From positions 1 through 14,563 of the forward strand of contig JBEICN010000026.1 of NCBI GenBank assembly GCA_040383945.1: a stretch of DNA of 14,563 nucleotides, written 5' to 3'. Source of the DNA: CAIVSN01 sp040383945 (GTDB taxonomy: Bacteria > Patescibacteriota > Gracilibacteria > BD1-5 > UBA2023). Positions 1-7,301 of this stretch are shown here, one piece after another. Numbering within the stretch: position 1 is the stretch's first letter; each line of letters starts with the position of its first letter. The notes beneath the pieces were generated by a model. It had not been told where the DNA came from, searched no databases, and saw only the letters and a program-made list of their open reading frames with translations. The position numbers and the translations under genes are program-made.

Positions 1-103
1 ACTAGGCACGTCCTCTTCGCTCGCCAAAACCCCCGTATCAAAAATCACCTATATCCATGGCTCGCTTGACCCTCTATTCGACTCCCATAGGATTCACATC
101 GAC
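1..103. other. Left edge, no supported gene
   Basis: No start codon, ribosome binding site or recognisable protein segment could be supported here. One plus-strand frame (from base 2) is open, but it runs on through the terminator and the tRNA, so I do not call it coding. Bases 77-90 repeat, in inverted orientation, 14 nt of the T-arm of the tRNA-Cys gene at 151-164. Confidence 0.5.
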
Positions 104-130
104 TTAAAAACTCCCCACAAGGGGGAGTTA
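104..130 (-). terminator. Intrinsic terminator after tRNA-Cys
   Basis: An 8-bp GC-rich stem (109-116 with 122-129) is followed, on the minus strand, by a run of five T. It lies 12 nt past the CCA end of the tRNA-Cys gene and probably ends that transcript. The plus strand also has a T-rich tail, so it may work both ways. Confidence 0.75.
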
Positions 131-141
131 TTTTATTCGAT

Positions 142-215
142 TGGAGGCATCTATGGGAGTCGAACCCATCTCCACAGCTTTGCAGGCTGCTGTATGACCG
201 CTCTACCAAGACGCC
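142..215 (-). tRNA. tRNA-Cys (anticodon GCA)
   Basis: The reverse complement folds as a complete cloverleaf of 74 nt including an encoded CCA. The acceptor stem is GGCGTCT/AGATGCC with one G-U pair and discriminator U, as in bacterial tRNA-Cys. The anticodon loop is CTGCAAA, giving anticodon GCA, and the T loop is TTCGACTC. It lines up arm by arm with E. coli tRNA-Cys. It follows the minus-strand cluster at 319-2006 by about 100 bp but has its own promoter and terminator. In a UGA-recoded genome it reads only UGC and UGU; the tRNA-Gly(UCA) expected for UGA is not in this window. Confidence 0.96.
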
Positions 216-238
216 ATGTTTTGTTTCAGAGCTCGGGT

Positions 239-269
239 ATTATAGATAATTTTATAATTTTGCAACCAA
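239..269 (-). promoter_or_regulatory. Candidate promoter of tRNA-Cys
   Basis: On the minus strand there is a perfect -10 hexamer TATAAT (239-244). A -35 element is less clear: TTGCAA (260-265, spacer 15) or TTGGTT (264-269, spacer 19). The A/T-rich stretch sits about 24 nt upstream of the tRNA 5' end, as expected for a tRNA promoter. Confidence 0.5.
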
Positions 270-318
270 AATTCCCAAAACCCTCCAAGCATTTGCGCAT
301 CCAAATACCCCTTTCTGA

Positions 319-1038
319 CTAGGTCGCAATAGATGTGTTCGTGTTTGTTGAAGTGTTTGGCGCATGTCTATCAAGCTGTAGTAACTCGCGCACGATTTTC
401 CTCACCCGACTACTCAAGTTTTTCGGATACATCTCTTCTTCTATATACGCAAACATCGCATCGATACTCTGTTCAAGTGTGACGAGACTGTCTCCAACAC
501 ATTCAATCTTTCTTACAATTTTTTGTGATTTTTCTTCATGTAGCGCCCTCCGTGAGTTTCGCGCCACCTCCTCTTGCGCCCCTGGTACTTCTTCTTGACC
601 TGTTCCCATATTTTGAGTCGCACTTACAGGAGGGTTTTGCACATCGGCCAGCGTAGAGAAATACTCAGCAACCATTCGAGCGCGTCATTTGATCTCATCT
701 CGGTATTGCGCAATCATGGACCGAATTTCGGCTATCGTCTCATTTCGATACGAGGCATGGTATTCAGCAAGGGACATGCTATTTTTGGAATAATGGAAAT
801 ACCTCGTGTAGTACTGTTGTACAAAGAGAGCTACCAAGTCTTGGATATCCGGAATGGATCAAATTTTTATACAGGTGATTTTTTCGACGAGTTCATCTAT
901 CGTGTAGATGAACCAATTTGCCTGATATTGCCTTTTCATAAGCAAACTCGACTCGATAGCATGTCTGGATTGGAAGTAATCCATCAATGAAACAGGCGAG
1001 ATACGATGCTCGTAGTTTTCACGGTTTTTGGATTGCAT
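319..1038 (-). CDS. Hypothetical helical protein (239 aa)
   Basis: I do not recognise this protein. It becomes visible only when two in-frame UGA codons (685-687 and 859-861) are read as Gly; with UGA as stop only the last 118 residues appear. It starts with ATG three bases after the TAG of the lipoprotein gene upstream, so the two are probably co-transcribed and translationally coupled. It has no signal peptide or membrane segment. The composition is charged and rich in Glu, Arg, Tyr and Gln, with long stretches likely to be helical. A linker rich in Pro, Gly and Gln lies at about residues 132-156, and the C-terminus is Thr/Asn-rich (TSTNTNTS). It ends in TAG. Its place next to a lipoprotein and a membrane protein suggests a cell-envelope context, but that is inference. 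Confidence 0.72.
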
Positions 1039-1041
1039 GAC

Positions 1042-1596
1042 CTATTTGCAGGTGAAGGTTTTGAATATTTCTGTGTACTTATCCGTGGAATTGCTTGATA
1101 GATTGAGGCCAATTGTCAGAAGATACACATTTTTTCCGCAGATTTTTGCCGTCTGCAGGAATTTTTGCTTTGGAGTATCTTTGTTGTATCGAGCTTCAAA
1201 GGTGGTAACGATGCTTTCGTCTGCATCAGAAAATACGATCTTGGCGTCTGAAAGTTTGGTATACTCAAGATATTCTCCAGTGGTAAGAGCTTGGTTGACT
1301 ACGGCGTATTTTCGGGAGTTCATTGTTGGGTCTGATTCCGTTGAGAGAGTATCCTTGAGGATGAGAAGATTGTTGGCAAATCCGCTCGTGATTTCAGACG
1401 AAGTGAAAGCTCCGACCATGCTTCCGGTTTTTGGTTTTGGCAAATCTTTTTCGCTGACTGAGGTCCATGATTTTGGGACTTGCATACTAAAGCCTGATCC
1501 AGAAAAATTCGTCAGGTTCACATTATCTCAGGTGCTGGATCCAAAACAGCTGGTGAGAAGGAAGGCAAGTCCAAGAGTGATGAAAAGTGTTTTCAT
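1042..1596 (-). CDS. Putative lipoprotein, PsbP/DcrB-like (184 aa)
   Basis: The N-terminus is a typical lipoprotein signal: Met-Lys, a hydrophobic stretch, and the lipobox LTSC with the lipidated Cys at residue 17. A UGA codon (1528-1530) just after the Cys (SST-G-DN) is read as Gly; with UGA as stop the signal peptide would be cut off from the rest. The mature part opens with a pattern like GFSMQVPKSW, which recalls the PsbP/DcrB/Mog1-type fold found in many small lipoproteins, but I cannot prove the family. Two Cys near the C-terminus (KICGK and FTCK) could form a disulfide. It ends in TAG and is followed after three bases by the ATG of the next gene. Substrate and partner are unknown. Confidence 0.8.
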
Positions 1597-1649
1597 AAGT
1601 AGCAAAAGTAAATGACTCCAGTTAATCAAAAAATCTGAAGAGCGCAAGA

Positions 1650-2006
1650 TTAAATTATCCCAAAATTTTTCAGAAGCGCCGTGACGAAGATGCCGATCAG
1701 CACAAACATGACGACGAATCTCAAAGCGTACATGACACCTCCCCGTAAAATAGCCCAGTAGGAGTAAGCCGAGTAGAGTAGTCCACCACATCCGAATACC
1801 AAGAGTATGAGCAGTCACTTGGACACTGCGGGCAACATCATATTCCCATCGCCTCCTACCGTAATGAGTGTCGTGAGAAAATATCCAGCAACTACCCACA
1901 CAAAAAATCCTTTGCTGACATCGAGCCGTCGGTTTACCCGTTCGAGTTCTTCGTTGGAGATAGTTTCTTGGGTTTTTTCCATAGTTTTATCGTTGCTATT
2001 TTGCAT
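1650..2006 (-). CDS. Small membrane protein, three helices (118 aa)
   Basis: I do not recognise the family. The first 45 or so residues are polar and charged, followed by three likely membrane helices: around GFFVWVVAGYFLTTLITV, LLILLVFGCGGLLYSA and ALRFVVMFVLIGIFVTALL. One UGA codon (1815-1817) sits between helix 1 and helix 2 and is read as Gly; with UGA as stop the protein would end there. The real stop is TAA at 1650-1652. I chose the ATG at 2006; an internal ATG at 1982 is an alternative (110 aa). It is first in the minus-strand cluster and diverges from gatC with a 45-bp gap. Helix number and a pore, transport or scaffold role are inference. Confidence 0.7.
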
Positions 2007-2051
2007 AATTTTTGTATGCTTCGAGGTAATTTTCTTTGAGTATAAAACAAA

Positions 2052-2345
2052 ATGGCACTCACACAAGACCAAATCAAACACATCGCTCGATTATCTCGAC
2101 TTTCTCTCACTGAGGAACAGCTCGAACATTACCGTCACCATCTCGATTCCATAGTGGAATATATGGATATTCTCCAGTCGGTTCCGGCTGATTCTCTTGC
2201 CAAAGTGGCCAATGCTCCCATGCGGATATTGCCACTCCGAGAAGATGTGGTTCACACTTCTGAGCTTACGCGTGATCAAGTGCTTTCGGTTTCGGCGCAA
2301 AAGAAAATAGCTGGAGCCATCGCCCTACCTAATATCATGGGATAA
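2052..2345 (+). CDS. gatC: Asp/Glu-tRNA amidotransferase subunit GatC
   Basis: GatC is the small subunit of the GatCAB complex, which turns Glu-tRNA(Gln) or Asp-tRNA(Asn) into the amidated form. The 97 residues match the family's usual length and pattern: an N-terminal helix IKHIARLSRLSLTEEQLEHY, a second helix DSIVEYMDILQSVP, then the conserved region with LREDVV. The amidase (GatA) and GatB genes are not in this window. The stop TAA overlaps the recF start (ATAATG), which points to translational coupling. There is no Shine-Dalgarno sequence. A TATAAA at 2041-2046 ends five bases before the ATG, so the message may be nearly leaderless. Confidence 0.9.
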   Translation: MALTQDQIKHIARLSRLSLTEEQLEHYRHHLDSIVEYMDILQSVPADSLAKVANAPMRILPLREDVVHTSELTRDQVLSVSAQKKIAGAIALPNIMG

Positions 2346-3448
2346 TGGAGACCACGCTTTTGCGGGATGTAACCTTGTATCAATTCAAAAATCATCGTGA
2401 TTGTCGCGTTTCTGTCGGGAATGCGTGCCTGGTGCTTGGAGCAAACGGGGCAGGGAAGTCGAATTTTTTGGAGTCGCTGTATGTGCTCATCAATGGAATA
2501 TTACCTCCGGGTAGAACGATAGAGCAATGCCTACATGATGCTGCCGATTCGGCTTTTGTGCGTTCTTCCATCTTGCTGGAAAACGGTTTGGCTCCGGAGT
2601 TCACGATTACTCTCGCTCGCACTCCCGCAAAAATCGGTTTTCGCATCCAAGGATCACCGGTAACACGGCAAAAGTATCTTCAAAAACACGAGCTCCGAGC
2701 GGTCTTATTCACCCCGATTGAGATGAATATACTCTATCTCTGACCTTCACTACGAAGAGACTTTTTGGACGAAATACTGTTGTTGTCACATGGAGAATTT
2801 CTCAAAATACGCCGAGATTATATGGCAGCATTGCGTTCGCGAAATGCTCTCCTCAAGCGCATTTCTGATGGGAAAAATTCTCCGCATGATCTCGATGCTT
2901 GGGACGCGCTGTTCGTTCTCAAGGCCAAAAACTATTACGAATATCGGAAAAAACTTTTGGAAGTGATTCAAGAAAATTTGCCTCAAATTGCTCAAAAAGT
3001 GAGAGTAGGACTTGAACTGACACTTAACTATGACACCAAAGTTCCCATCTTTGAATCCGTAGAAGTTATCGGAGCGCACATCCGCTCATATCTAGTGTCT
3101 CATCGTGAAAAAGATATCCTCGTGGGCCACACTTGTATTGGACCACATTTGGATGATTTTTCTTTTGTCGTGGAAACCACTGTGACCAAGCCACTCAGTT
3201 CTGAGTTTCTTTCTCGCGGAGAAAACAAAACCCTCCTACTCTTGCTCAAGCTCATGTGAATCGGATACATCGAGCGCCATTCGGGTAGTCGTGCCCTGCT
3301 TTTGCTCGATGATATTGCTTCAGAGCTTGATGCAAGCCACCTTTCTCATATTGCGCAATCCTTTGATGAGCGGGTGTTTTTTATGTCAGGACATCGACTT
3401 CCGGAGCATTTTTTTGCTTCACGAGCCATTACTACGATCCAATTCTAG
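2345..3448 (+). CDS. recF: DNA replication and repair protein RecF
   Basis: RecF is an SMC/ABC-type ATPase that helps load RecA at gaps in DNA. Walker A is GANGAGKSN at residues 32-40, the signature region is FLSRGENKT, and Walker B is ALLLLDDIASELD. Two UGA codons, residues 133 (2741-2743) and 305 (3257-3259), are read as Gly. The first gives YLGPSLRRDFLDE, which matches the conserved G-P-x-x-R-R-x-F-L-D element of RecF, so it is among the best proofs of recoding here. The resulting 367 residues fit the family length. The gene overlaps the gatC stop by one base, and an intrinsic terminator overlaps its own stop. Pairing recF with gatC rather than dnaN or gyrB is unusual. Confidence 0.95.
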
Positions 3449-3468
3449 GAAGATTCGTAGTATTTTTT
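3431..3468 (+). terminator. Intrinsic terminator overlapping recF stop
   Basis: A 7-bp perfect stem, ACTACGA (3431-3437) with TCGTAGT (3455-3461), encloses a loop that can pair further (TCC/GGA). It is followed by A and six T (3463-3468). The recF stop codon at 3446-3448 lies in the loop. It separates gatC-recF from the surface protein gene. Confidence 0.6.
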
Positions 3469-3568
3469 ATAAAAGAATACAATTTACACCAATGTCAATA
3501 GTAAATACTTCCCAGAGTAGCTGTTTTATTGTATGATGAAAGAAAGATTCATATTTTTACACTTGTCT

Positions 3569-5215
3569 ATGAAACGAATTTTCTCTTATCTTTCGTTGGT
3601 TGCGATTCTCACCTCACTCATTCCAGCTTATGTGGTTCATGCTGCAGAGATTCTTGAGGTGGACCGACTTGAGGTGACCGCAGCTTCTACTGCAAATATC
3701 GGTGAACCTATAGATCTCACCGTAACCGCTCTTTCCAAATCAGGGGAAACCGTGAAGAATTACGCTGGGACTATCTTTGTCATTGTTGAAAATGACAACA
3801 AAGCAACGGTACCATATGCAGAAGGGTATACTTTTGTAGCCGGTGATTCAGGAAAAAAGACCTTCTCCAAAGGACTTTCCTTTACCAAAGAAGGTACATT
3901 TAAGGTAGTAGTTTCTGATTTTGATAAGGCAAAAATTGAAGGATCCACCAAGGTGAAAGTAAGTGCGGGAAGTTCGACTTCACCAAATACCGGGACAGAG
4001 CTGGTTACGATAACTTCACCCGATGATAATTCTATCATGGGAAATCCTAATTTTTCCGTAGTAGGTACCACCAAAAAAAATTCGCGAGTACAGCTTTTTG
4101 TAAACGGTGCAAAAGCGCTTGAAACTCAAACTGATGATAAGGGGAGTTTTGTATTTGATGTCAAAAAAGTTGACCAGGCAAAGAATATAATTTCCGTAAC
4201 CGTCCTCGACGGATCGAACAAAGTTATCGGAGAATCTTCCAAGATCAATGTGACTGCAGGAAGCGAGGGTCCTCAATTTGAGAGTATTAAGCTTACCCAG
4301 AAAGATGTGGGTCCAGGCACAAAAATCGGTGTTACGGTTGGTGCAACCCCAGGTCTCAAATCTGTTACGGTTACTGCGGCTGATGCATCAGTAACTCTTA
4401 AGGAGGGGAATATACCAGGAACATACGCAGGTGATCTCGTTGCTCCTACCAAATCCGGATCCATCTCTGTAGATGTAACTCTCAAAAACGAACTCGGAAA
4501 GCAAACCGTCAAAACCGCAGCTGAAACGCTTAATGTACAAACTCCAAAGATGACGTACAAGAATATGAAAGTGCAAAATAGTGATGGTAAAACCACCTTC
4601 ACATTTGAGGTAGAAAATGCCCCTACTGAGCTTACAAAGTTTCAAATTGCGTATTCAACTGGTAGTGGTGCGGAAACCAAAATACTGACATCTGAGGCTT
4701 CCAAAATCAAGAATGAAGCTGGACAGTATAGTTGGTATGTTCCAGGACTTTCGATTGCAAAATACGCCTTTGTAATTTCTGCAGTAGACGCCAAGGGGGC
4801 GAGTATTTCTAACACGAATTCCGACCCGATTGATGTGGATCTCTCGTTGTCGGCTGCTGGAAAATGTATGATAAACAATGTAAGTGGTGTTAAGGTGACT
4901 TCAAAAAATGAAATCAACACGCTCACATGGGATAATATTCCTGAAGCAGTAAAGTATAATGTGTACAAAAAGAATTCAGCCGGTCAATTTGTATTTATTG
5001 AGTCTGCTACTACAAACTCTTACACGATACATGTTGCTTCTGGCGAGGTTCGCTATGATGATTTTGCTATCAAGGCAGTGTGTTCGGATGCTACGGAATC
5101 TGCAAATTTCTCTCCTTCTACCACAGTTCAGACTGGGCCTGGTCAACTGCTCATGTTTGCAGCTTTGGCGCTTCTCGTTGGTTTTGGGATGAGCCGCCGG
5201 AAGCTTCTCAAGTAG
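3569..5215 (+). CDS. Secreted multi-domain surface protein with C-terminal anchor
   Basis: From this ATG the protein has 548 residues and a classic signal peptide: MKR, a hydrophobic core, and a likely cut after VHA at residue 25. An upstream in-frame ATG at 3533 would add 12 residues. The exported part is a chain of beta-rich Ig-like domains (roughly residues 27-130, 145-230, 235-325) followed by two fibronectin-III-like domains (about 330-430 and 435-515; the last has LTWDNIPEAVKYNVYKK). Two Cys, one at the start of the last domain and one near its end, may pair. The C-terminus has the three-part layout of a sorting signal: TGPGQ, a hydrophobic helix, then RRKLLK. There is no LPxTG. It has many Gly but no UGA codon. 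Adhesion or host contact is plausible for a CPR cell but is inference. Confidence 0.85.
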   Translation: MKRIFSYLSLVAILTSLIPAYVVHAAEILEVDRLEVTAASTANIGEPIDLTVTALSKSGETVKNYAGTIFVIVENDNKATVPYAEGYTFVAGDSGKKTFSKGLSFTKEGTFKVVVSDFDKAKIEGSTKVKVSAGSSTSPNTGTELVTITSPDDNSIMGNPNFSVVGTTKKNSRVQLFVNGAKALETQTDDKGSFVFDVKKVDQAKNIISVTVLDGSNKVIGESSKINVTAGSEGPQFESIKLTQKDVGPGTKIGVTVGATPGLKSVTVTAADASVTLKEGNIPGTYAGDLVAPTKSGSISVDVTLKNELGKQTVKTAAETLNVQTPKMTYKNMKVQNSDGKTTFTFEVENAPTELTKFQIAYSTGSGAETKILTSEASKIKNEAGQYSWYVPGLSIAKYAFVISAVDAKGASISNTNSDPIDVDLSLSAAGKCMINNVSGVKVTSKNEINTLTWDNIPEAVKYNVYKKNSAGQFVFIESATTNSYTIHVASGEVRYDDFAIKAVCSDATESANFSPSTTVQTGPGQLLMFAALALLVGFGMSRRKLLK

Positions 5216-5232
5216 TTTCTCGAGACATCTTA

Positions 5233-5256
5233 GGGGGGGTCTTCCCCCCTTTTTTT
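5233..5256 (+). terminator. Intrinsic terminator after surface protein gene
   Basis: A six-bp G/C stem (G run 5234-5239 with C run 5244-5249, loop TCTT) is followed directly by seven T. It begins 17 bases after the TAG of the surface protein gene. Confidence 0.93.
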
Positions 5257-5272
5257 ATTCCTTCACAAAAGT

Positions 5273-5300
5273 TTGACTCTCTGCGGGTATTTCATAGAAT
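5273..5300 (+). promoter_or_regulatory. Promoter of the rpsT-infC-rpmI-rplT operon
   Basis: The -35 element TTGACT (5273-5278) and the -10 element TAGAAT (5295-5300) are separated by 16 bp, between a strong terminator and rpsT. The transcript would have a leader of about 65 nt with a possible hairpin, GAGCC (5321-5325) with GGCTC (5346-5350). Confidence 0.65.
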
Positions 5301-5374
5301 GCCCTTACTTTTCATTCAAAGAGCCTTTTGTAGTTTCCGCGAATAGGCTCCAAACCTTTTATTTTTATTTATTC

Positions 5375-5788
5375 ATGCCAGTAACACAATCTGCTATAAA
5401 AGCGCATCGACAAAGCCTTACCAAGCGGTCTCGAAACAAACATTTTGTCGCGCTCTACAAAGAAACGCTCAAAAAGTTTGAAAAGGCAATCGCAACTGGA
5501 TCTGCCGATGCTGGACAAATTCTTTCTCACCTTCAAAGTGATATTGATACGCTCGTAAAGAAAAATATTCTTCACAAAAATACTGCTGCCCGCAAGAAGT
5601 CAGCTCACGCCAAGGCGCTTGCCAAGGCAGGAAGTGCTCTTGCTCCAGTAGCTATGCCAAAATCTGCTCGAGCTACACCAGCAAAGAAGGCAGCTGCTCC
5701 AAAAAAGTCTACCACTACAGAAAAGGCTCCTGCGAAAGCAAAAGCCCCTGCCGCTGCGAAAAAGGCACCTGCTAAGAAGACAAAATAA
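5375..5788 (+). CDS. rpsT: 30S ribosomal protein S20 with basic C-terminal tail
   Basis: S20 binds 16S rRNA in the body of the small subunit. Residues 1-87 fit the S20 family: the N-terminal SAIKAHRQSLTKRSRNKH, then long helices with the family's TLVKKNILHKNTAARKKSA segment. Bacterial S20 is normally 85-90 residues, but this one has 137. The extra 50 or so residues (88-137) are almost only Ala, Lys, Pro and Thr, with 13 Lys and repeated AKK and APAK units, like the tail of histone H1 or bacterial H1-like proteins. There is no frameshift or in-frame UGA. The ATG follows an A/T-rich leader with no Shine-Dalgarno sequence. Its stop TAA shares bases with the infC start (TAATG). Confidence 0.93.
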   Translation: MPVTQSAIKAHRQSLTKRSRNKHFVALYKETLKKFEKAIATGSADAGQILSHLQSDIDTLVKKNILHKNTAARKKSAHAKALAKAGSALAPVAMPKSARATPAKKAAAPKKSTTTEKAPAKAKAPAAAKKAPAKKTK

Positions 5789-6303
5789 TGGCTGCAAAGC
5801 AGAAAAGAATCAACGCACAAATCCGCGAAACTCAAGTAGCGGTCATCAACGAGACTGGCGAGTCTCTCGGAATACTTCCGATTGATGAAGCTCTCGCCAA
5901 AGCAGAACAATATGAGATGGACCTCGTAGAAATCTGAATTCAAAATGGAGTCGTCCTCTGCAAAATTATGGACTTTGGTAAATTCTTGTTTAAGCAACAG
6001 AAAAACCAATCACATGGACGACAGAGCTCAAAGAAAGCAGATGTAAAGACGCTGAAAATTACTTATAAAATAGGAGATCACGATCTCGATATACGACGGA
6101 AGCAGGCAGAAAAATTTGCAAAAGATGGACACCCTCTCAAAATCATGCTCACGCTCCGATGAAGAGAAAATAACTTTGTAGCTCTAGCAGAAGCAAAAAT
6201 GAATGAATTCGTTCAAAGTCTCGGAGATTACTACAAAATAACAGAGGTAAAACTCGTAAAAGCAGGAAACAATTTTAGCACTCTCATTTATCCTAAAAAA
6301 TAG
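5788..6303 (+). CDS. infC: Translation initiation factor IF-3
   Basis: IF-3 binds the 30S subunit, checks the start codon and keeps the subunits apart. The 171 residues show the N-domain (INAQIRETQVAVIN, LPIDEALAKAEQYEMDLVEI), the signature KIMDFGKFLFKQQK, a basic linker, and the C-domain with HDLDIRRKQAEKFAKDG and LTLRGREN. Two UGA codons are read as Gly: residue 50 (5935-5937, in VEIG) and residue 125 (6160-6162). The second is the first Gly of the near-invariant RGRE motif, strong proof of recoding. The start is ATG, not the rare AUU through which E. coli IF-3 controls itself. It overlaps rpsT by one base and precedes rpmI by five. Confidence 0.96.
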
Positions 6304-6308
6304 TCACT

Positions 6309-6506
6309 ATGAAGCAAAAGACTCACTCAAGCGCCAAGAAGCGCGTTAAGATTTCTGGAACTGGAAAATTCATTCTTCCAAAATCTTGCAAGCGACATCT
6401 CCTCGCCAACAAATCCAAAAAGGCCAAGGGACGAAACAAGTATGGTATGGTTGCCACTCCAGCAAATGCACGAGCACTTCGACAGTGCATGCCAAATAGC
6501 CTATAA
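6309..6506 (+). CDS. rpmI: 50S ribosomal protein L35
   Basis: L35 is a small basic protein of the large subunit. The 65 residues match the family: MKQKTHSSAKKRVKISGTGK, then CKRHLLANKSKKAKGR, then a C-terminal helical part ending NARALRQCMPNS. The start is ATG only five bases after the infC stop, and the gene ends in TAA. It contains no UGA. The order infC-rpmI-rplT is the common bacterial arrangement. Confidence 0.96.
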   Translation: MKQKTHSSAKKRVKISGTGKFILPKSCKRHLLANKSKKAKGRNKYGMVATPANARALRQCMPNSL

Positions 6507-6531
6507 TATCTCATTTTTTTAGTTTAATTAT

Positions 6532-6876
6532 ATGACACGAGTTAAGCGAGGAGTTGCCTCCCACAAGCGACACAAAAATCTTATTGCCAAGGCAAAAGGA
6601 TATAAGTTAATGAATGGAAACGTATTCTCTCGAGTAAAGAATGCTGTTGCCAAGGCTGGTACCAACGCCTACATCGACCGACGAGCAAAAAAGCGAACTT
6701 TCCGAAGACTTTGGAATGTTCGAATCAACACGGCAGTTCGAGCCCTTGGATTGACCTACTCTTCTTTTATCAACCTTTTGACCACTAAGAATGTCAAGAT
6801 TGATCGAAAGGCTCTCTCCAACCTTGCCATCAGTCATCCGGAAGTTTTTGCAAAAGTAGTCGCATTCGTAAAATAA
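6532..6876 (+). CDS. rplT: 50S ribosomal protein L20
   Basis: L20 binds 23S rRNA early in assembly of the large subunit; in several bacteria it also represses the infC-rpmI-rplT messenger. The 114 residues fit the family throughout: TRVKRGVASHKRHKN at the N-terminus, AKGYKLMNGNVFSRVKNAV, the signature RRAKKRTFRRLWNVRINTA, then GLTYSSFINLL and IDRKALSNLA. The gene follows rpmI by 25 bases, has no Shine-Dalgarno sequence and no UGA codon, and is closed by a strong terminator. Confidence 0.97.
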   Translation: MTRVKRGVASHKRHKNLIAKAKGYKLMNGNVFSRVKNAVAKAGTNAYIDRRAKKRTFRRLWNVRINTAVRALGLTYSSFINLLTTKNVKIDRKALSNLAISHPEVFAKVVAFVK

Positions 6877-6881
6877 AGATT

Positions 6882-6904
6882 TCCTCCGCAAGGAGGATTT
6901 TTTT
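6882..6904 (+). terminator. Intrinsic terminator after rplT
   Basis: Stem TCCTCC (6882-6887) with GGAGGA (6892-6897) closed by a GCAA tetraloop, then seven T. It starts five bases past the rplT stop. Confidence 0.95.
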
Positions 6905-7016
6905 GGAACACGACTTCCTATGTTAATCTTTGCACGCCATTGAAAGGGATATTTTGAGAAACTACGATCAGCTATAACTTGTTCGAGTGCTTTGAGTGTG
7001 CTTCGCTGAGTATGAA
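6905..7016. other. Intergenic stretch, nothing recognised
   Basis: I see no promoter, RNA or recognisable coding segment here. Minus-strand frames are partly open when UGA is read as Gly (one runs antisense into rplT), but none has a convincing start or any familiar motif. Confidence 0.4.
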
Positions 7017-7283
7017 ATGCTATCTGGTCTATGCCAAGATTCATGCTGATCTCAGTCATCCACTGATACCGTTTTGTACTTTCTCCGGATCATTCTTTTT
7101 GGGCAAGAGCGCTGGATCGTCCGCCCTATTGTAAACATTTTCCAAGCTGTAGTTCCTACGCACTGGAATCACTCCAAAAACACGGAGTCATATATGGTGG
7201 ATGGTATATACTCTGCCGAATACTCTCCTGTAATCCTTGGTCAAAATGAGGCTTTGACCCGGTTCCTCCGGTTCATGAAGTAG
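7017..7283 (+). CDS. Possible small or truncated ORF upstream of PAP2 gene
   Basis: Reading one UGA (7047-7049) as Gly opens an 88-residue frame with ATG at 7017 and TAG at 7281-7283, ending 18 bases before the PAP2 gene on the same strand. The codons look ordinary for this genome. The middle part (FGQERWIVRPIVNIFQ, then PTHWNHS, then YMVDGIYSAEYSPVI) recalls the His-containing segment of NlpC/P60- or YiiX-type cysteine hydrolases, but no catalytic Cys is visible, so it could be a remnant. This resemblance is by eye only and weak. Competing frames on the minus strand are also open, so the call is uncertain. Confidence 0.35.
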
Positions 7284-7301
7284 GCAAGCATTCCTGCTCA
7301 C

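Noticed and set aside
6607..7059. 150-residue minus-strand ORF over rplT and the region after it
   Set aside because: Most of it is antisense to the well-supported rplT gene and its terminator, and the rest has no recognisable motif.
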